This document shows positions 1-5,530 of a stretch of DNA of 5,549 bases, piece by piece. Every line of letters starts with the position of its first letter. The first letter of the stretch is position 1. A program made the position numbers and the translations under genes. Origin of the DNA: Actinomycetota bacterium (lineage in GTDB: Bacteria > Actinomycetota > Actinomycetes > Mycobacteriales > Mycobacteriaceae); contig SYAA01000441.1 of NCBI GenBank assembly GCA_005789055.1, positions 1 through 5,549 of the forward strand, given 5' to 3'. The notes under the pieces are model-generated. The model did no database searches. It saw only the letters and a list, made by a program, of their open reading frames with translations, and was not told the DNA's origin.

Positions 1-314
1 AGCGCCTCGGCGTGCTCGGCCAACCCGATCAGCACCTCGCCGAACTCGCGCGCCTGGCCCGGCGTCAGGTCGACCACGATGGGCAACTCCCTAGCTCCCA
101 CGACCAGATCGCCGTCGATCCGCACTGCGACACTACTGACGGTTGAACCGCTCCGGTGCTGCACTCCAGTGAGCAGCGCAGCGATATCGCCGACCGATAC
201 GGGGTCGGCGCCGTACACACGATCATGGAACCGCGCATCCCAATCGCCGACCCAGGTGGTGCCGGCCGGTGGTGAGGCCGGGTTGTTGTCGCTGTTCATT
301 GTCATATCCTGCAC
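1..314 (-). CDS. Small hypothetical protein, C-terminus cut off by window edge
   Basis: I do not recognise a named function. Read from GTG at 314, it gives 104 visible residues beginning MQDMTMNSDNNPASPP, an acidic/proline-rich N-terminal tail. A folded-looking part follows, with a WVGDWDARFHD segment, an alternating beta-like stretch (VSSVAVRIDG, then ELPIVVDLTP) and a helix beginning with GQAREFGEVL. The pattern of short beta strands followed by 'LTPxQAR' and a helix is seen in many small actinobacterial proteins of about 100-130 residues (DUF6907-like). I offer that only as a resemblance. There is no signal peptide or membrane segment. GTG 314 is preferred because AGGAGG lies six bases upstream. 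ATG 305 and ATG 299 are in frame but worse placed. The gene is divergent from the reductase gene at 490. Confidence 0.72.
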   Translation of the reverse strand, partial: MQDMTMNSDNNPASPPAGTTWVGDWDARFHDRVYGADPVSVGDIAALLTGVQHRSGSTVSSVAVRIDGDLVVGARELPIVVDLTPGQAREFGEVLIGLAEHAEA

Positions 315-320
315 CGTCCG

Positions 321-326
321 CCTCCT
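321..326 (-). promoter_or_regulatory. Strong Shine-Dalgarno that fixes the GTG start at 314
   Basis: The minus strand reads AGGAGG here, then six bases, then GTG at 314. This is the strongest ribosome binding site in the window. It argues against the two in-frame ATG codons at 305 and 299, which would be 15 and 21 bases away. Confidence 0.7.
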
Positions 327-489
327 GTGCGCCGATGTGCAGTTTGCCTGCCGCTGGAGCGGAAACCACATGGATTGTCGTAGCTGATCCTGACGCTGGG
401 CCGCGCCCCTGCGGCAGAGGTGACTGAACTCACGGCCACCGTGGGGCGTCGTGGGTAACATCCGGAGGCGGCAACAGGTTGAGAAAGGT

Positions 490-858
490 ATGAACGCCCT
501 CAGCCATCTTCGTCAACTTCGACACCAGATCGAGGCGCCCATCTTCGATGCGCTGAACGCCGTGATTCGACCAGCGGTGCGTGTTGGGCTGGGCAATCCG
601 TTTCCGGTGGGTGGTGGGCTGGTTCTTGTCGAAACCACCGGCCGCCGAAGTGGCCTTCCCCGTCAGGTGCCTCTGGTAGCCGGGCGGGTGGGCAACAGTC
701 TGATGGTGTCCACGGTTCGGGCCGACTCGCAATGGCTGCGCAATCTGGAAGCTGATCCTCGCGCCCGGGTATGGCTTACCGGCCGGGCACGTTCTGCCAC
801 GGCAAATGTGCGCCGCGGGAGGCTCAATATTGTGAGCCTCACACTCAGCGGGGCGTGA
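490..858 (+). CDS. Deazaflavin (F420)-dependent nitroreductase-family protein, short form
   Basis: A 122-residue protein of the DDN/F420H2-dependent quinone reductase split-barrel family (PF04075-like). These enzymes use reduced F420 to reduce quinones, nitro compounds or other acceptors. Visible signatures are the cofactor-phosphate loop [10 protein letters not shown] at residues 49-58, then the strand [15 protein letters not shown] (61-75), the conserved [20 protein letters not shown] block (79-98), and a closing beta strand. It lacks the long N-terminal helix and C-terminal tail of the neighbour at 937, as is usual for the compact forms. ATG 490 is chosen over GTG 451 because GAGAAAGG directly precedes it and the extra 13 residues are arginine-rich and unlike the family. 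A TANNNT element (TAACAT, 456-461) could be its -10. The substrate cannot be inferred; related proteins bind F420, FMN, heme or fatty acids. Confidence 0.85.
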   Translation: MNALSHLRQLRHQIEAPIFDALNAVIRPAVRVGLGNPFPVGGGLVLVETTGRRSGLPRQVPLVAGRVGNSLMVSTVRADSQWLRNLEADPRARVWLTGRARSATANVRRGRLNIVSLTLSGA

Positions 859-924
859 ACCCCAACCTGGGCTCATCGGGGCTTGACCCACTCCGTGACG
901 GCACGCGCGCCGGGTGGGCAAAGG

Positions 925-930
925 TACGGT
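925..930 (+). promoter_or_regulatory. Candidate -10 element of a leaderless promoter
   Basis: TACGGT fits the mycobacterial TANNNT -10 consensus. Its last T is seven bases before the A of ATG 937, so the predicted transcription start is that A. No purine-rich Shine-Dalgarno is present before 937, as expected for a leaderless mRNA. No convincing -35 is visible at the usual distance, which is common in these genomes. Confidence 0.45.
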
Positions 931-936
931 TCAGGC

Positions 937-1440
937 ATGCCTCTGCGCTACGTCGATCCCCACAAGAAACGCGGGCTTGGCTACTGGGCCGCCGCGAGTT
1001 TCGGACGCTCACCGGCGGGGCAATGGTTCGCCCGCCAAGTCTCGGCGCGTCTTGACCCGTGGCTCTATCGAGCAACTAGCGGAGGCCTTACGACCTCGAT
1101 GGGCATCGTTGTCAACGCCCCACTGGTGACGAACGGCGCCAAATCGGGTCAGCCCCGAGAGGTACAGCTCACCTACTTCCACGACGGCCCCGATCCGATC
1201 ATCATCGCCTCGAACTTCGGCGGAGAAAAACACCCGGCGTGGTACTACAACCTCAAAGCGAACCCCGAATGCCGTTTCGGCGGTGAGGATTTTCGTGCTA
1301 GCGAAGTGACCGATTCCGCCGAACACGATCGCCTCTACGCGCTGGCCCAGCAGGTCTACGCCGGGTACGGCGATTACTTGGCCAAGACCGCGTCTTACGG
1401 ACGCCGCATTCCCCTCTTCCGACTAAGTGCTGGACTGTAG
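937..1440 (+). CDS. DDN-family deazaflavin (F420)-dependent nitroreductase/quinone reductase
   Basis: A 167-residue protein of the same superfamily as the gene at 490 but a different subfamily. It begins MPLRYVDPHKKRG, a start typical of a widespread mycobacterial group. An amphipathic N-terminal helical region (13-48) comes first. In Ddn-like proteins such a region often contacts membrane or quinone. Next are the cofactor loop TNGAKSGQPREVQL (65-78), the YFHDG turn (80-84), IIIASNFGGEKHPAWYYNLKANP (88-110) with the conserved aromatic-Asn-Leu motif, and a C-terminal helix with AQQVYAGYGDYLAKTA (137-152) before RRIPLFRL. The tyrosines near 141-147 lie where family members place substrate-contacting tyrosines. 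The gene is complete. An upstream TTG (883) is in frame, but ATG 937 fits family starts and the -10 element at 925. It lies 78 bases after the short paralogue. Confidence 0.9.
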   Translation: MPLRYVDPHKKRGLGYWAAASFGRSPAGQWFARQVSARLDPWLYRATSGGLTTSMGIVVNAPLVTNGAKSGQPREVQLTYFHDGPDPIIIASNFGGEKHPAWYYNLKANPECRFGGEDFRASEVTDSAEHDRLYALAQQVYAGYGDYLAKTASYGRRIPLFRLSAGL

Positions 1441-1449
1441 CTCCCGCCG

Positions 1450-1477
1450 CGAAGTGTGTTGAACGAGGACAACTTCG
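1450..1477 (+). terminator. Possible hairpin after the DDN gene
   Basis: Starting ten bases after the stop codon, CGAAG (1450-1454) pairs with CTTCG (1473-1477), and TTG (1459-1461) with CAA (1470-1472). This gives an eight-pair stem with a four-base bulge and an eight-base loop. No U tract follows, so it would be a weak or factor-assisted terminator at best. Confidence 0.25.
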
Positions 1478-1586
1478 GCCTTGCGCCGTCACGGGTATCG
1501 TGGCCGAGCGGGCAGCGAAGTCCCGCTAAGAAGTTCGTGGTTCGGTACCCGGCAGCGGCGGCGCAAAGTGGAAGATCAGGTATCCC

Positions 1587-1988
1587 ATGGTGATAGCAGC
1601 GCTCCTGGTAACCGCACTGCTGTTCGGAGGCATGGTCCTCTACTCTTTCGGGTTTGCCGCCTTCGTGTTCTCGGCATTGCCGAGTGAGACGGCGGGTCCC
1701 ACGATTCGTCGCGCCTTCCCCTACTTCTATCTGTTCGTTATCGCTACTTCCGCTGTCGCGGCACTGCTTTTCTGGCCCGTCGACCGGTCACTGTCCCTCG
1801 TAGTCGCAGCGATCGCGTTGACCGGTTTGCCGGCTCGCCAAATCCTCATGCCCGCCATCAACCGCGCGACTGATACGGGGGCGAAGGCCCGCTTCAAACG
1901 GCTTCATGCGCTATCCGTACTGGTCACTCTTTCCCACATCGCCCTGTCAGGATGGGTGCTGTCGCAGATTCCCGGTCTCGCTAAATAG
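1587..1988 (+). CDS. DUF4149-like four-helix membrane protein
   Basis: A 133-residue, almost wholly hydrophobic protein with four predicted membrane segments at about residues 5-29, 45-63, 69-87 and 108-127. The features PAINRATDTGAKARFKRLHALSV, spread over residues 89-111 (Pro-x-Ile-Asn, then Phe-x-x-Leu-His near the start of the last helix), match my memory of the DUF4149/TMEM205-like family (PF13664). Its biochemical role is unknown. There is no cleavable signal peptide; the first helix is an anchor. ATG 1587 is preceded by AGG six bases upstream. The gene sits 146 bases after the DDN gene on the same strand, so it may have its own promoter, though no convincing one is visible. It is convergent with the glycosyltransferase operon. 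Confidence 0.82.
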   Translation: MVIAALLVTALLFGGMVLYSFGFAAFVFSALPSETAGPTIRRAFPYFYLFVIATSAVAALLFWPVDRSLSLVVAAIALTGLPARQILMPAINRATDTGAKARFKRLHALSVLVTLSHIALSGWVLSQIPGLAK

Positions 1989-2011
1989 GGGGAAAGGCTT
2001 TGCGCGGCGTG

Positions 2012-2026
2012 GTCGCGGTGCGCGAC
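2012..2026. terminator. Tight GC hairpin in the convergent spacer
   Basis: GTCGCG (2012-2017) and CGCGAC (2021-2026) form a perfect six-base stem with a three-base loop, in the 56-base gap between two converging genes. It reads the same from either strand and could help end transcription both ways. No U tract follows, which is usual in mycobacteria. Confidence 0.4.
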
Positions 2027-2036
2027 TCGCGGATAA

Positions 2037-2054
2037 CCGCCGGGCTAGCGGCGG
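2037..2054. terminator. Second GC hairpin, spanning the GT-C stop codon
   Basis: CCGCCG (2037-2042) pairs perfectly with CGGCGG (2049-2054) around a six-base loop. The TAG stop of the GT-C gene (2047-2045) lies at the loop. With the hairpin at 2012 it makes a tandem pair between convergent genes. The function as a terminator is inferred from position and structure only. Confidence 0.35.
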
Positions 2055-3859
2055 ATGTACACCGCGCAGGCCGAGAAGGGACAGTCGAACAGGCGCCGGA
2101 ATCGGGCGGGGTCATCGCGCACCATGCGGCCGGCACGCGTGTCGTCGCCGACCAACAGGAGCCGGGTGTGTCCGGCGTACACCTGTTGTTCGACCTCGCC
2201 GGGCGTGCCGTCGTCGGGAATACGTTCCGCGGCCGTGGACAAGTCGTAGGGCCACGCTCGATAAGGCAGCTCGACGGACCCGTCGAACAGTGTTATCTCA
2301 CCGGGCCGCAACGACTCGACGACGTCGATGAGCGGAGCCGGCGGACCCGCCGCACCCAGCGCGCGGCGTCGCTGAGCATCACTCATCTCCAGATAGGAGC
2401 GCAACGGCGGGCCTTCCCCGTGAAGGCCCGGATACGCGGCGATCACGTTCTGTGCCGCGCCGACGGCGATCAGGCCGAACACGCAGACGAACACCCGGGC
2501 CCGGGACCGCAGCAACTCGGTTGCTGGCACTGCCAGGGCCAGCACCAGCCCGGCGAACGCCAGGACGAAGCGCGCGACAGCGGGTTCGGGTGTCGCCAGG
2601 GTCGCGGCGACGATCAGCACCATCACCACGGCGTCGATGCCGCGGCACCGGCGCGCCATCCGTATCGCGGCAACCGGCAGCGCCGCCAGCACGAGAATGC
2701 CGAGGCCGCCCACCCGCATGTCGAATGCCGGCACCTGGGGCCAGATCGCCGACCACGATCCCACCACCCGCTCGGCGAGGTTCCCGTGTGTGCGGGGCGC
2801 TGCTGCGCCCGCCGCCAACAGATCCGATACGGCGAACTCGCCCGGCAGGTGCACGGGGCCGAATTCCAACCGGACCGGCCACACCGGGTTGTGGTGCCGG
2901 ACGGTGTTTCTCAGGTAGGCCTCCCCTCCCAGCACCAGCACCGTCAGGCCCGCGAGTGGTAGGAACGCGCCCAGGTGTGCCCGGACGGCGACGATGGCGA
3001 GCGCGGCGAAGAGCAGGACGGCCGCGATCGGCGCGGTGGGCTTCGAACCCAGGAACAGCCCCAGCGCAAGCGCCGCGAACATCAGCTGGGTCCGGTCGGC
3101 CGGCCGCAACAGAAAAGCGATCGTGCTCAGAGCCAGCGAGGCCGACGCGACGTCGACGTAGTTCGTGGGCAGCTGCAGGAACACGGCGGGCAACGTCAGC
3201 CATGCCGCGCCCGCAGCCAGGGCGGCGTCCGTCCGGGCGCCCTGGCGCTGCGCGATCACTGTGATCGCCAGCGCACCGAGGAGGCCGAAGGGCAGCTGGG
3301 CGAGGTCGACGAGTGAGTCGTCGGGAAGCATTGCGCGCCAGGCGATGAAGGTGTTCTCGATGACCTTCGGATAGGTCGACAGATAGGCGACTCCAGCGGG
3401 TACGTCCTCCAGCGTGCCGTGTTGCAGTGCGAAGTTGACGTAGGGCAGGTGATAACCCAACGCATCCCACTGCCAGACCGGCAGCAGGTAGGCCGCCGCG
3501 GCAGCGATCAGTAGGGCCGTGCCGGCTGCTAGCAACACCGGCACCGTCGCGACGCTGAACGGCCACTTCTGCGGCAGAGGCAGGGGCACGCCCCGAACCA
3601 GCACCCCGATGACGACAACCGCGGCGACAAGAACCGCGGACCCGGCCAGCATCGGTGCATTCAGCGCATCGACTTCTCCCAGCACCCGCACGCCCACGGC
3701 GACGATCGCAACCCACGCCACTGATCCAGCCAGGAGACTCTCACCAACCGGCCCCGTGGCGCGGGGCATAGCCAGCGCGGCCAGGCCCCAGATCGCCAGC
3801 GCGGCCACCGGCACCACGATGGGGAGCAGTCCCCAGCTACCCAGTGCCGCCGGCATCAC
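2045..3859 (-). CDS. Polytopic GT-C-type membrane glycosyltransferase
   Basis: A 604-residue integral membrane protein with roughly 12-14 hydrophobic helices between residues 9 and 475 and a soluble C-terminal part (about 480-604). The GT-C signature is WQWDALGYHLPYV (129-141): an acidic residue (Asp132) in the first large outer loop, where GT-C enzymes that use polyprenyl-phosphate sugars keep their catalytic acid. Also typical are SKPTAP (272-277) and AYLRNTVRHHNPVWPV (314-329), whose 'RNxxxxxNPxxP' pattern recurs in the PMT/ArnT-like and GT39/GT87-like superfamily. The donor is probably a lipid-linked sugar and the active site faces outward; the acceptor is unknown. The tail ends FDCPFSACAVYIRR, with Cys593 and Cys598 able to form a disulfide outside the cell. 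The start is GTG 3859 or ATG 3856, both overlapping the stop of the upstream GT2 gene, so translation is probably coupled. Confidence 0.85.
   Translation of the reverse strand: MMPAALGSWGLLPIVVPVAALAIWGLAALAMPRATGPVGESLLAGSVAWVAIVAVGVRVLGEVDALNAPMLAGSAVLVAAVVVIGVLVRGVPLPLPQKWPFSVATVPVLLAAGTALLIAAAAAYLLPVWQWDALGYHLPYVNFALQHGTLEDVPAGVAYLSTYPKVIENTFIAWRAMLPDDSLVDLAQLPFGLLGALAITVIAQRQGARTDAALAAGAAWLTLPAVFLQLPTNYVDVASASLALSTIAFLLRPADRTQLMFAALALGLFLGSKPTAPIAAVLLFAALAIVAVRAHLGAFLPLAGLTVLVLGGEAYLRNTVRHHNPVWPVRLEFGPVHLPGEFAVSDLLAAGAAAPRTHGNLAERVVGSWSAIWPQVPAFDMRVGGLGILVLAALPVAAIRMARRCRGIDAVVMVLIVAATLATPEPAVARFVLAFAGLVLALAVPATELLRSRARVFVCVFGLIAVGAAQNVIAAYPGLHGEGPPLRSYLEMSDAQRRRALGAAGPPAPLIDVVESLRPGEITLFDGSVELPYRAWPYDLSTAAERIPDDGTPGEVEQQVYAGHTRLLLVGDDTRAGRMVRDDPARFRRLFDCPFSACAVYIRR
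3854..3859 (-). promoter_or_regulatory. Stop/start overlap coupling the two glycosyltransferases
   Basis: The minus strand reads GTGATG. The TGA (3858-3856) ends the GT2 gene; GTG (3859-3857) and ATG (3856-3854) are both in the GT-C frame. Either start gives a four-base or one-base overlap, the classic arrangement for ribosome reinitiation. It shows directly that the two genes share one mRNA. Confidence 0.8.
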
Positions 3860-5346
3860 GTCCGGCCGGCTCTGGTGTCACCAAGGCCGAACCGGTCGAT
3901 GGAGTCCCATCGCTGACGACCGCCGAGGAACGCGATCCAGCCCAGCAGGGCACCGATCTGCAACACCAGCCGGAAAGTGAACGGCTCCAGCATGCCCGCG
4001 ACGCACGCTCCGACGAGGCTCACCCGATGCTGATCACCGACCCAGCGGCGGTACTGCACGACCGACCACACCTGGAACAACACGACGACCAACAGCGTGC
4101 CGGCGAGGACAATAGCGATCGGCCCAAGGACGTCGCTGTTGCCTGTGAAGATGAAAAACAACAGCATCGCGAAGGCGGTCAAGCCATAGAGCGGCTGCAC
4201 GGCGTCGACGGCCTTGATCGGCAGCATCAGGGTCCCCAAGCGGCCCATTTCGGAATTACCCACCATGGCGCGGTACCACCACTGGGTCTGGAGGAATCCG
4301 CCGAACCACCGGCGCCGCTGACGCAGCAGCGCTGGGATCGTGCCGGGCGCTTCGGTTTGTGCCTGCGCAGCGCCGAGTACGCGAAATCGCCAGTCGAGAT
4401 CGTGCTCGCCGGCGTAACGGTAGAGCCGGTGTACCAACTCGTAGTCCTCAACCAGGCAGACATCGTCGAAGCCGCCGACAGCGACGACGGACCGCCGCCG
4501 GAATCCCGCGAACGCGCCGGAGATCAGCTGCAGGCAGTCCATCCGCATCCAGGCGTAGCGGCCGAGGAAGTTCCGGATGTACTCGTAGGTCTGGAAGAAC
4601 TGCAGCGCCCGGCCGATCGGCGTGGGACGCGACCGGGGCGTGATGATACCCGTGACCCCGACCAGTTCCGGTTCGCGTGCGAACGCGTCGCGGACAACCC
4701 CGACCGCCTTCTCGTCCAGTTGCGTGTCGGCATCGACGGTGAGCACCAGGTCAGCATCGGTCTGCAGGATCGCCGAATTCAAGGCGCGGGCCTTGCCGCC
4801 GTGCGCGAGTCGCAGCCACGTGACATCTGTTGCGCCGATCCGAGTGGGTGGTCCCGGCACACCGAATTCATCGGTGGTGAAGCCGAATTCGGTGCACAAC
4901 ACGTGCGCCGTCGCATCGGTGGAGCCGTCATCGGCGATGACGATCTCGTCGGGCGGGTCGCTTTGGGCGGCCAACGCGCGGATAGTTGCGGGCAGGACTG
5001 CCGATTCGTCCCGCGCCGCGATCAACACCGCGATGCGTGGGCGTGGGCCTGGTGGCGCGGGAGAACTCGGAACGGTGAGCCGGCGGATATGCCAGCCCGT
5101 GAAGACCAGCAATGCGGCGTCGTACCCCAAATAGGCCAATCCGACAGACCAGGCCAGGATGCCGCCGCGGCCGAACACCAACAGGAACAGGGCCACCCAC
5201 AGTGCCAACACGATGAGGTGGATCACCACACTGATCACCGGAGTCGGCGGAGGGGTGAGCCTAGAGGAAAAACGCACGCGCGCTTCGGCAAGCGCTGCGG
5301 CGTCCACGGAAGTCACCGAAACCGCCCGCCTCGGGCGTCGACGCAC
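3856..5346 (-). CDS. Membrane family 2 glycosyltransferase, processive synthase-like
   Basis: A 496-residue protein with two N-terminal membrane helices (about 37-57 and 63-84), a cytoplasmic GT2 domain (about 104-350) and at least three C-terminal helices (372-400, 405-428, 445-474). All parts of the processive GT2 active site are visible: the nucleotide-binding ADDGSTD (138-144), GGKARALN (183-190), the metal-binding DAD at 205-207, VEDYEL (299-304) as the TED-like catalytic base site, and QRRRW (343-347) as the Q(Q/R)xRW motif. This set defines the cellulose, hyaluronan and PNAG synthase class. No PilZ domain is present, so c-di-GMP control like that of BcsA is not expected. The sugar is unknown. 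The start is uncertain: GTG 5346 has no clear Shine-Dalgarno, while GTG 5316 (codon 11) has GGCGG upstream and overlaps the end of a short upstream ORF. Co-transcribed with the GT-C gene. Confidence 0.9.
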   Translation of the reverse strand: MRRRPRRAVSVTSVDAAALAEARVRFSSRLTPPPTPVISVVIHLIVLALWVALFLLVFGRGGILAWSVGLAYLGYDAALLVFTGWHIRRLTVPSSPAPPGPRPRIAVLIAARDESAVLPATIRALAAQSDPPDEIVIADDGSTDATAHVLCTEFGFTTDEFGVPGPPTRIGATDVTWLRLAHGGKARALNSAILQTDADLVLTVDADTQLDEKAVGVVRDAFAREPELVGVTGIITPRSRPTPIGRALQFFQTYEYIRNFLGRYAWMRMDCLQLISGAFAGFRRRSVVAVGGFDDVCLVEDYELVHRLYRYAGEHDLDWRFRVLGAAQAQTEAPGTIPALLRQRRRWFGGFLQTQWWYRAMVGNSEMGRLGTLMLPIKAVDAVQPLYGLTAFAMLLFFIFTGNSDVLGPIAIVLAGTLLVVVLFQVWSVVQYRRWVGDQHRVSLVGACVAGMLEPFTFRLVLQIGALLGWIAFLGGRQRWDSIDRFGLGDTRAGRT

Positions 5347-5387
5347 CGGTCATCGAGTAGGTCTCGGTGAGGGCCGCCGGCAAACAT
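5313..5387 (-). CDS. Candidate 24-codon upstream ORF in the GT operon leader
   Basis: ATG 5387 opens a 24-codon frame, MFAGGPHRDLLDDRCVDARGGRFR, ending at TGA 5315-5313. That TGA overlaps GTG 5316 of the GT2 frame by the GTGA four-base pattern. A TANNNT element lies seven bases before the ATG, so this ORF could be translated as a leaderless leader peptide coupled to the GT2 start at 5316. It may equally be chance: a 24-codon frame is not rare, and the peptide has no recognisable motif. Confidence 0.25.
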   Translation of the reverse strand: MFAGGPHRDLLDDRCVDARGGRFR

Positions 5388-5400
5388 AGGCCCAAGGTTA
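5383..5400 (-). promoter_or_regulatory. Candidate -10 elements for the glycosyltransferase operon
   Basis: Two TANNNT hexamers occur on the minus strand: TAACCT (5400-5395), seven bases before ATG 5387, and TATGTT (5388-5383), which would start transcription near 5376 and give a 30-base leader before GTG 5346. Neither has a good -35 at 16-18 bases, so the choice cannot be made by eye. Confidence 0.28.
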
Positions 5401-5418
5401 GAGACCTATTGCTGTCTC
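5401..5418. repeat. 18-base inverted repeat, possible operator
   Basis: GAGAC (5401-5405) and GTCTC (5414-5418) form a perfect five-base inverted repeat around an eight-base spacer, directly upstream of the candidate -10 at 5400-5395. Size and position suit a dimeric repressor, but no regulator gene is visible in the window. Confidence 0.3.
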
Positions 5419-5430
5419 CACGGCGAAGCT

Positions 5431-5450
5431 TGTGACCAAAAGTGTGACCA
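5431..5450. repeat. Direct repeat of TGTGACCA with 12-base period
   Basis: TGTGACCA occurs at 5431-5438 and again at 5443-5450, reading TGGTCACA twice on the minus strand. The copies are 12 bases apart start to start and lie upstream of the GT operon. Tandem half-sites like this can bind an activator; alternatively they may belong to the flank of the tRNA-related site. Confidence 0.35.
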
Positions 5451-5459
5451 CATCGCATG

Positions 5460-5490
5460 AAAACGGCCCCCGGAGATTCTTCCGAGGGCC
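5460..5490 (-). terminator. Hairpin terminator downstream of the tRNA fragment
   Basis: On the minus strand GGCCCTCGGA (5490-5481) pairs with TCCGGGGGCC (5474-5465) over ten positions with one G-U wobble, around a six-base loop, followed by GTTTTC. It is the only structure here with a T run after the stem. It lies ten bases past the 3' end of the tRNA-like sequence, where a tRNA terminator belongs. Confidence 0.65.
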
Positions 5491-5500
5491 ATTCCCTTAA

Positions 5501-5530
5501 GTAGCGGGACAGGATATGAACCTACGACCT
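5501..5530 (-). pseudogene. Degenerate 3' end of tRNA, initiator tRNA-Met-like; possible att remnant
   Basis: The minus strand reads AGGTCGTAGG, then TTCATAT, then CCTGTCCCGCTAC: a T-arm (GTAGG/CCTGT, two wobbles, seven-base TTCATAT loop) and the 3' acceptor strand. From memory, actinobacterial initiator tRNA-Met ends GGTCGCAGGTTC, AAATCC, TGTCCCCGCTACCA. This copy differs by C to T in the stem, A to T in the loop, one missing C in the acceptor, and no CCA. Upstream of the AGGTC, similarity stops: there is no CTCATAA anticodon loop and no anticodon stem can be folded. It is therefore a 3' fragment, not a working tRNA. Such fragments are left when an element integrates into a tRNA gene and rebuilds it with its own att copy. 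Confidence 0.55.

Noticed and set aside
79..387. A 102-codon plus-strand open frame at the left end.
   Set aside because: The minus strand has a better-supported gene with AGGAGG at ideal spacing, and the plus frame is Ser/Thr/Arg-rich without a ribosome site.
400..415. Hairpin GCCGC/GCGGC in the divergent spacer.
   Set aside because: It has only five pairs in a GC-rich stretch; it is not adjacent to a stop codon and has no T run.
420..458. A 12-codon frame from GTG 420 in the divergent spacer as a small protein or leader peptide.
   Set aside because: It is very short with no promoter evidence, and it does not overlap the start of the reductase gene.
430..921. A 163-codon minus-strand open frame opposite the first reductase.
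   Set aside because: It overlaps a recognisable reductase-family protein on the plus strand, has no recognisable domain, and spans the intergenic gap.
1507..1527. Hairpin AGCGGG/CCCGCT between the DDN and DUF4149 genes as a terminator or riboswitch.
   Set aside because: A six-pair stem with a nine-base loop is expected by chance in DNA this GC-rich, and there is no T run or conserved motif.
2000..2962. A 320-codon plus-strand open frame opposite the GT-C gene, and a 445-codon minus-strand frame at 2379-3716.
   Set aside because: Both are low-complexity Arg/Gly/Ala-rich shadows of the GT-C gene, which has clear membrane helices and motifs.
3844..5370. A 508-codon open frame on the plus strand, opposite the GT2 gene.
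   Set aside because: It covers the GT2 gene almost exactly, is rich in Arg/Gln/Asp/His with no domain, and arises from GC-biased codon use; the minus strand carries the full GT2 motif set.
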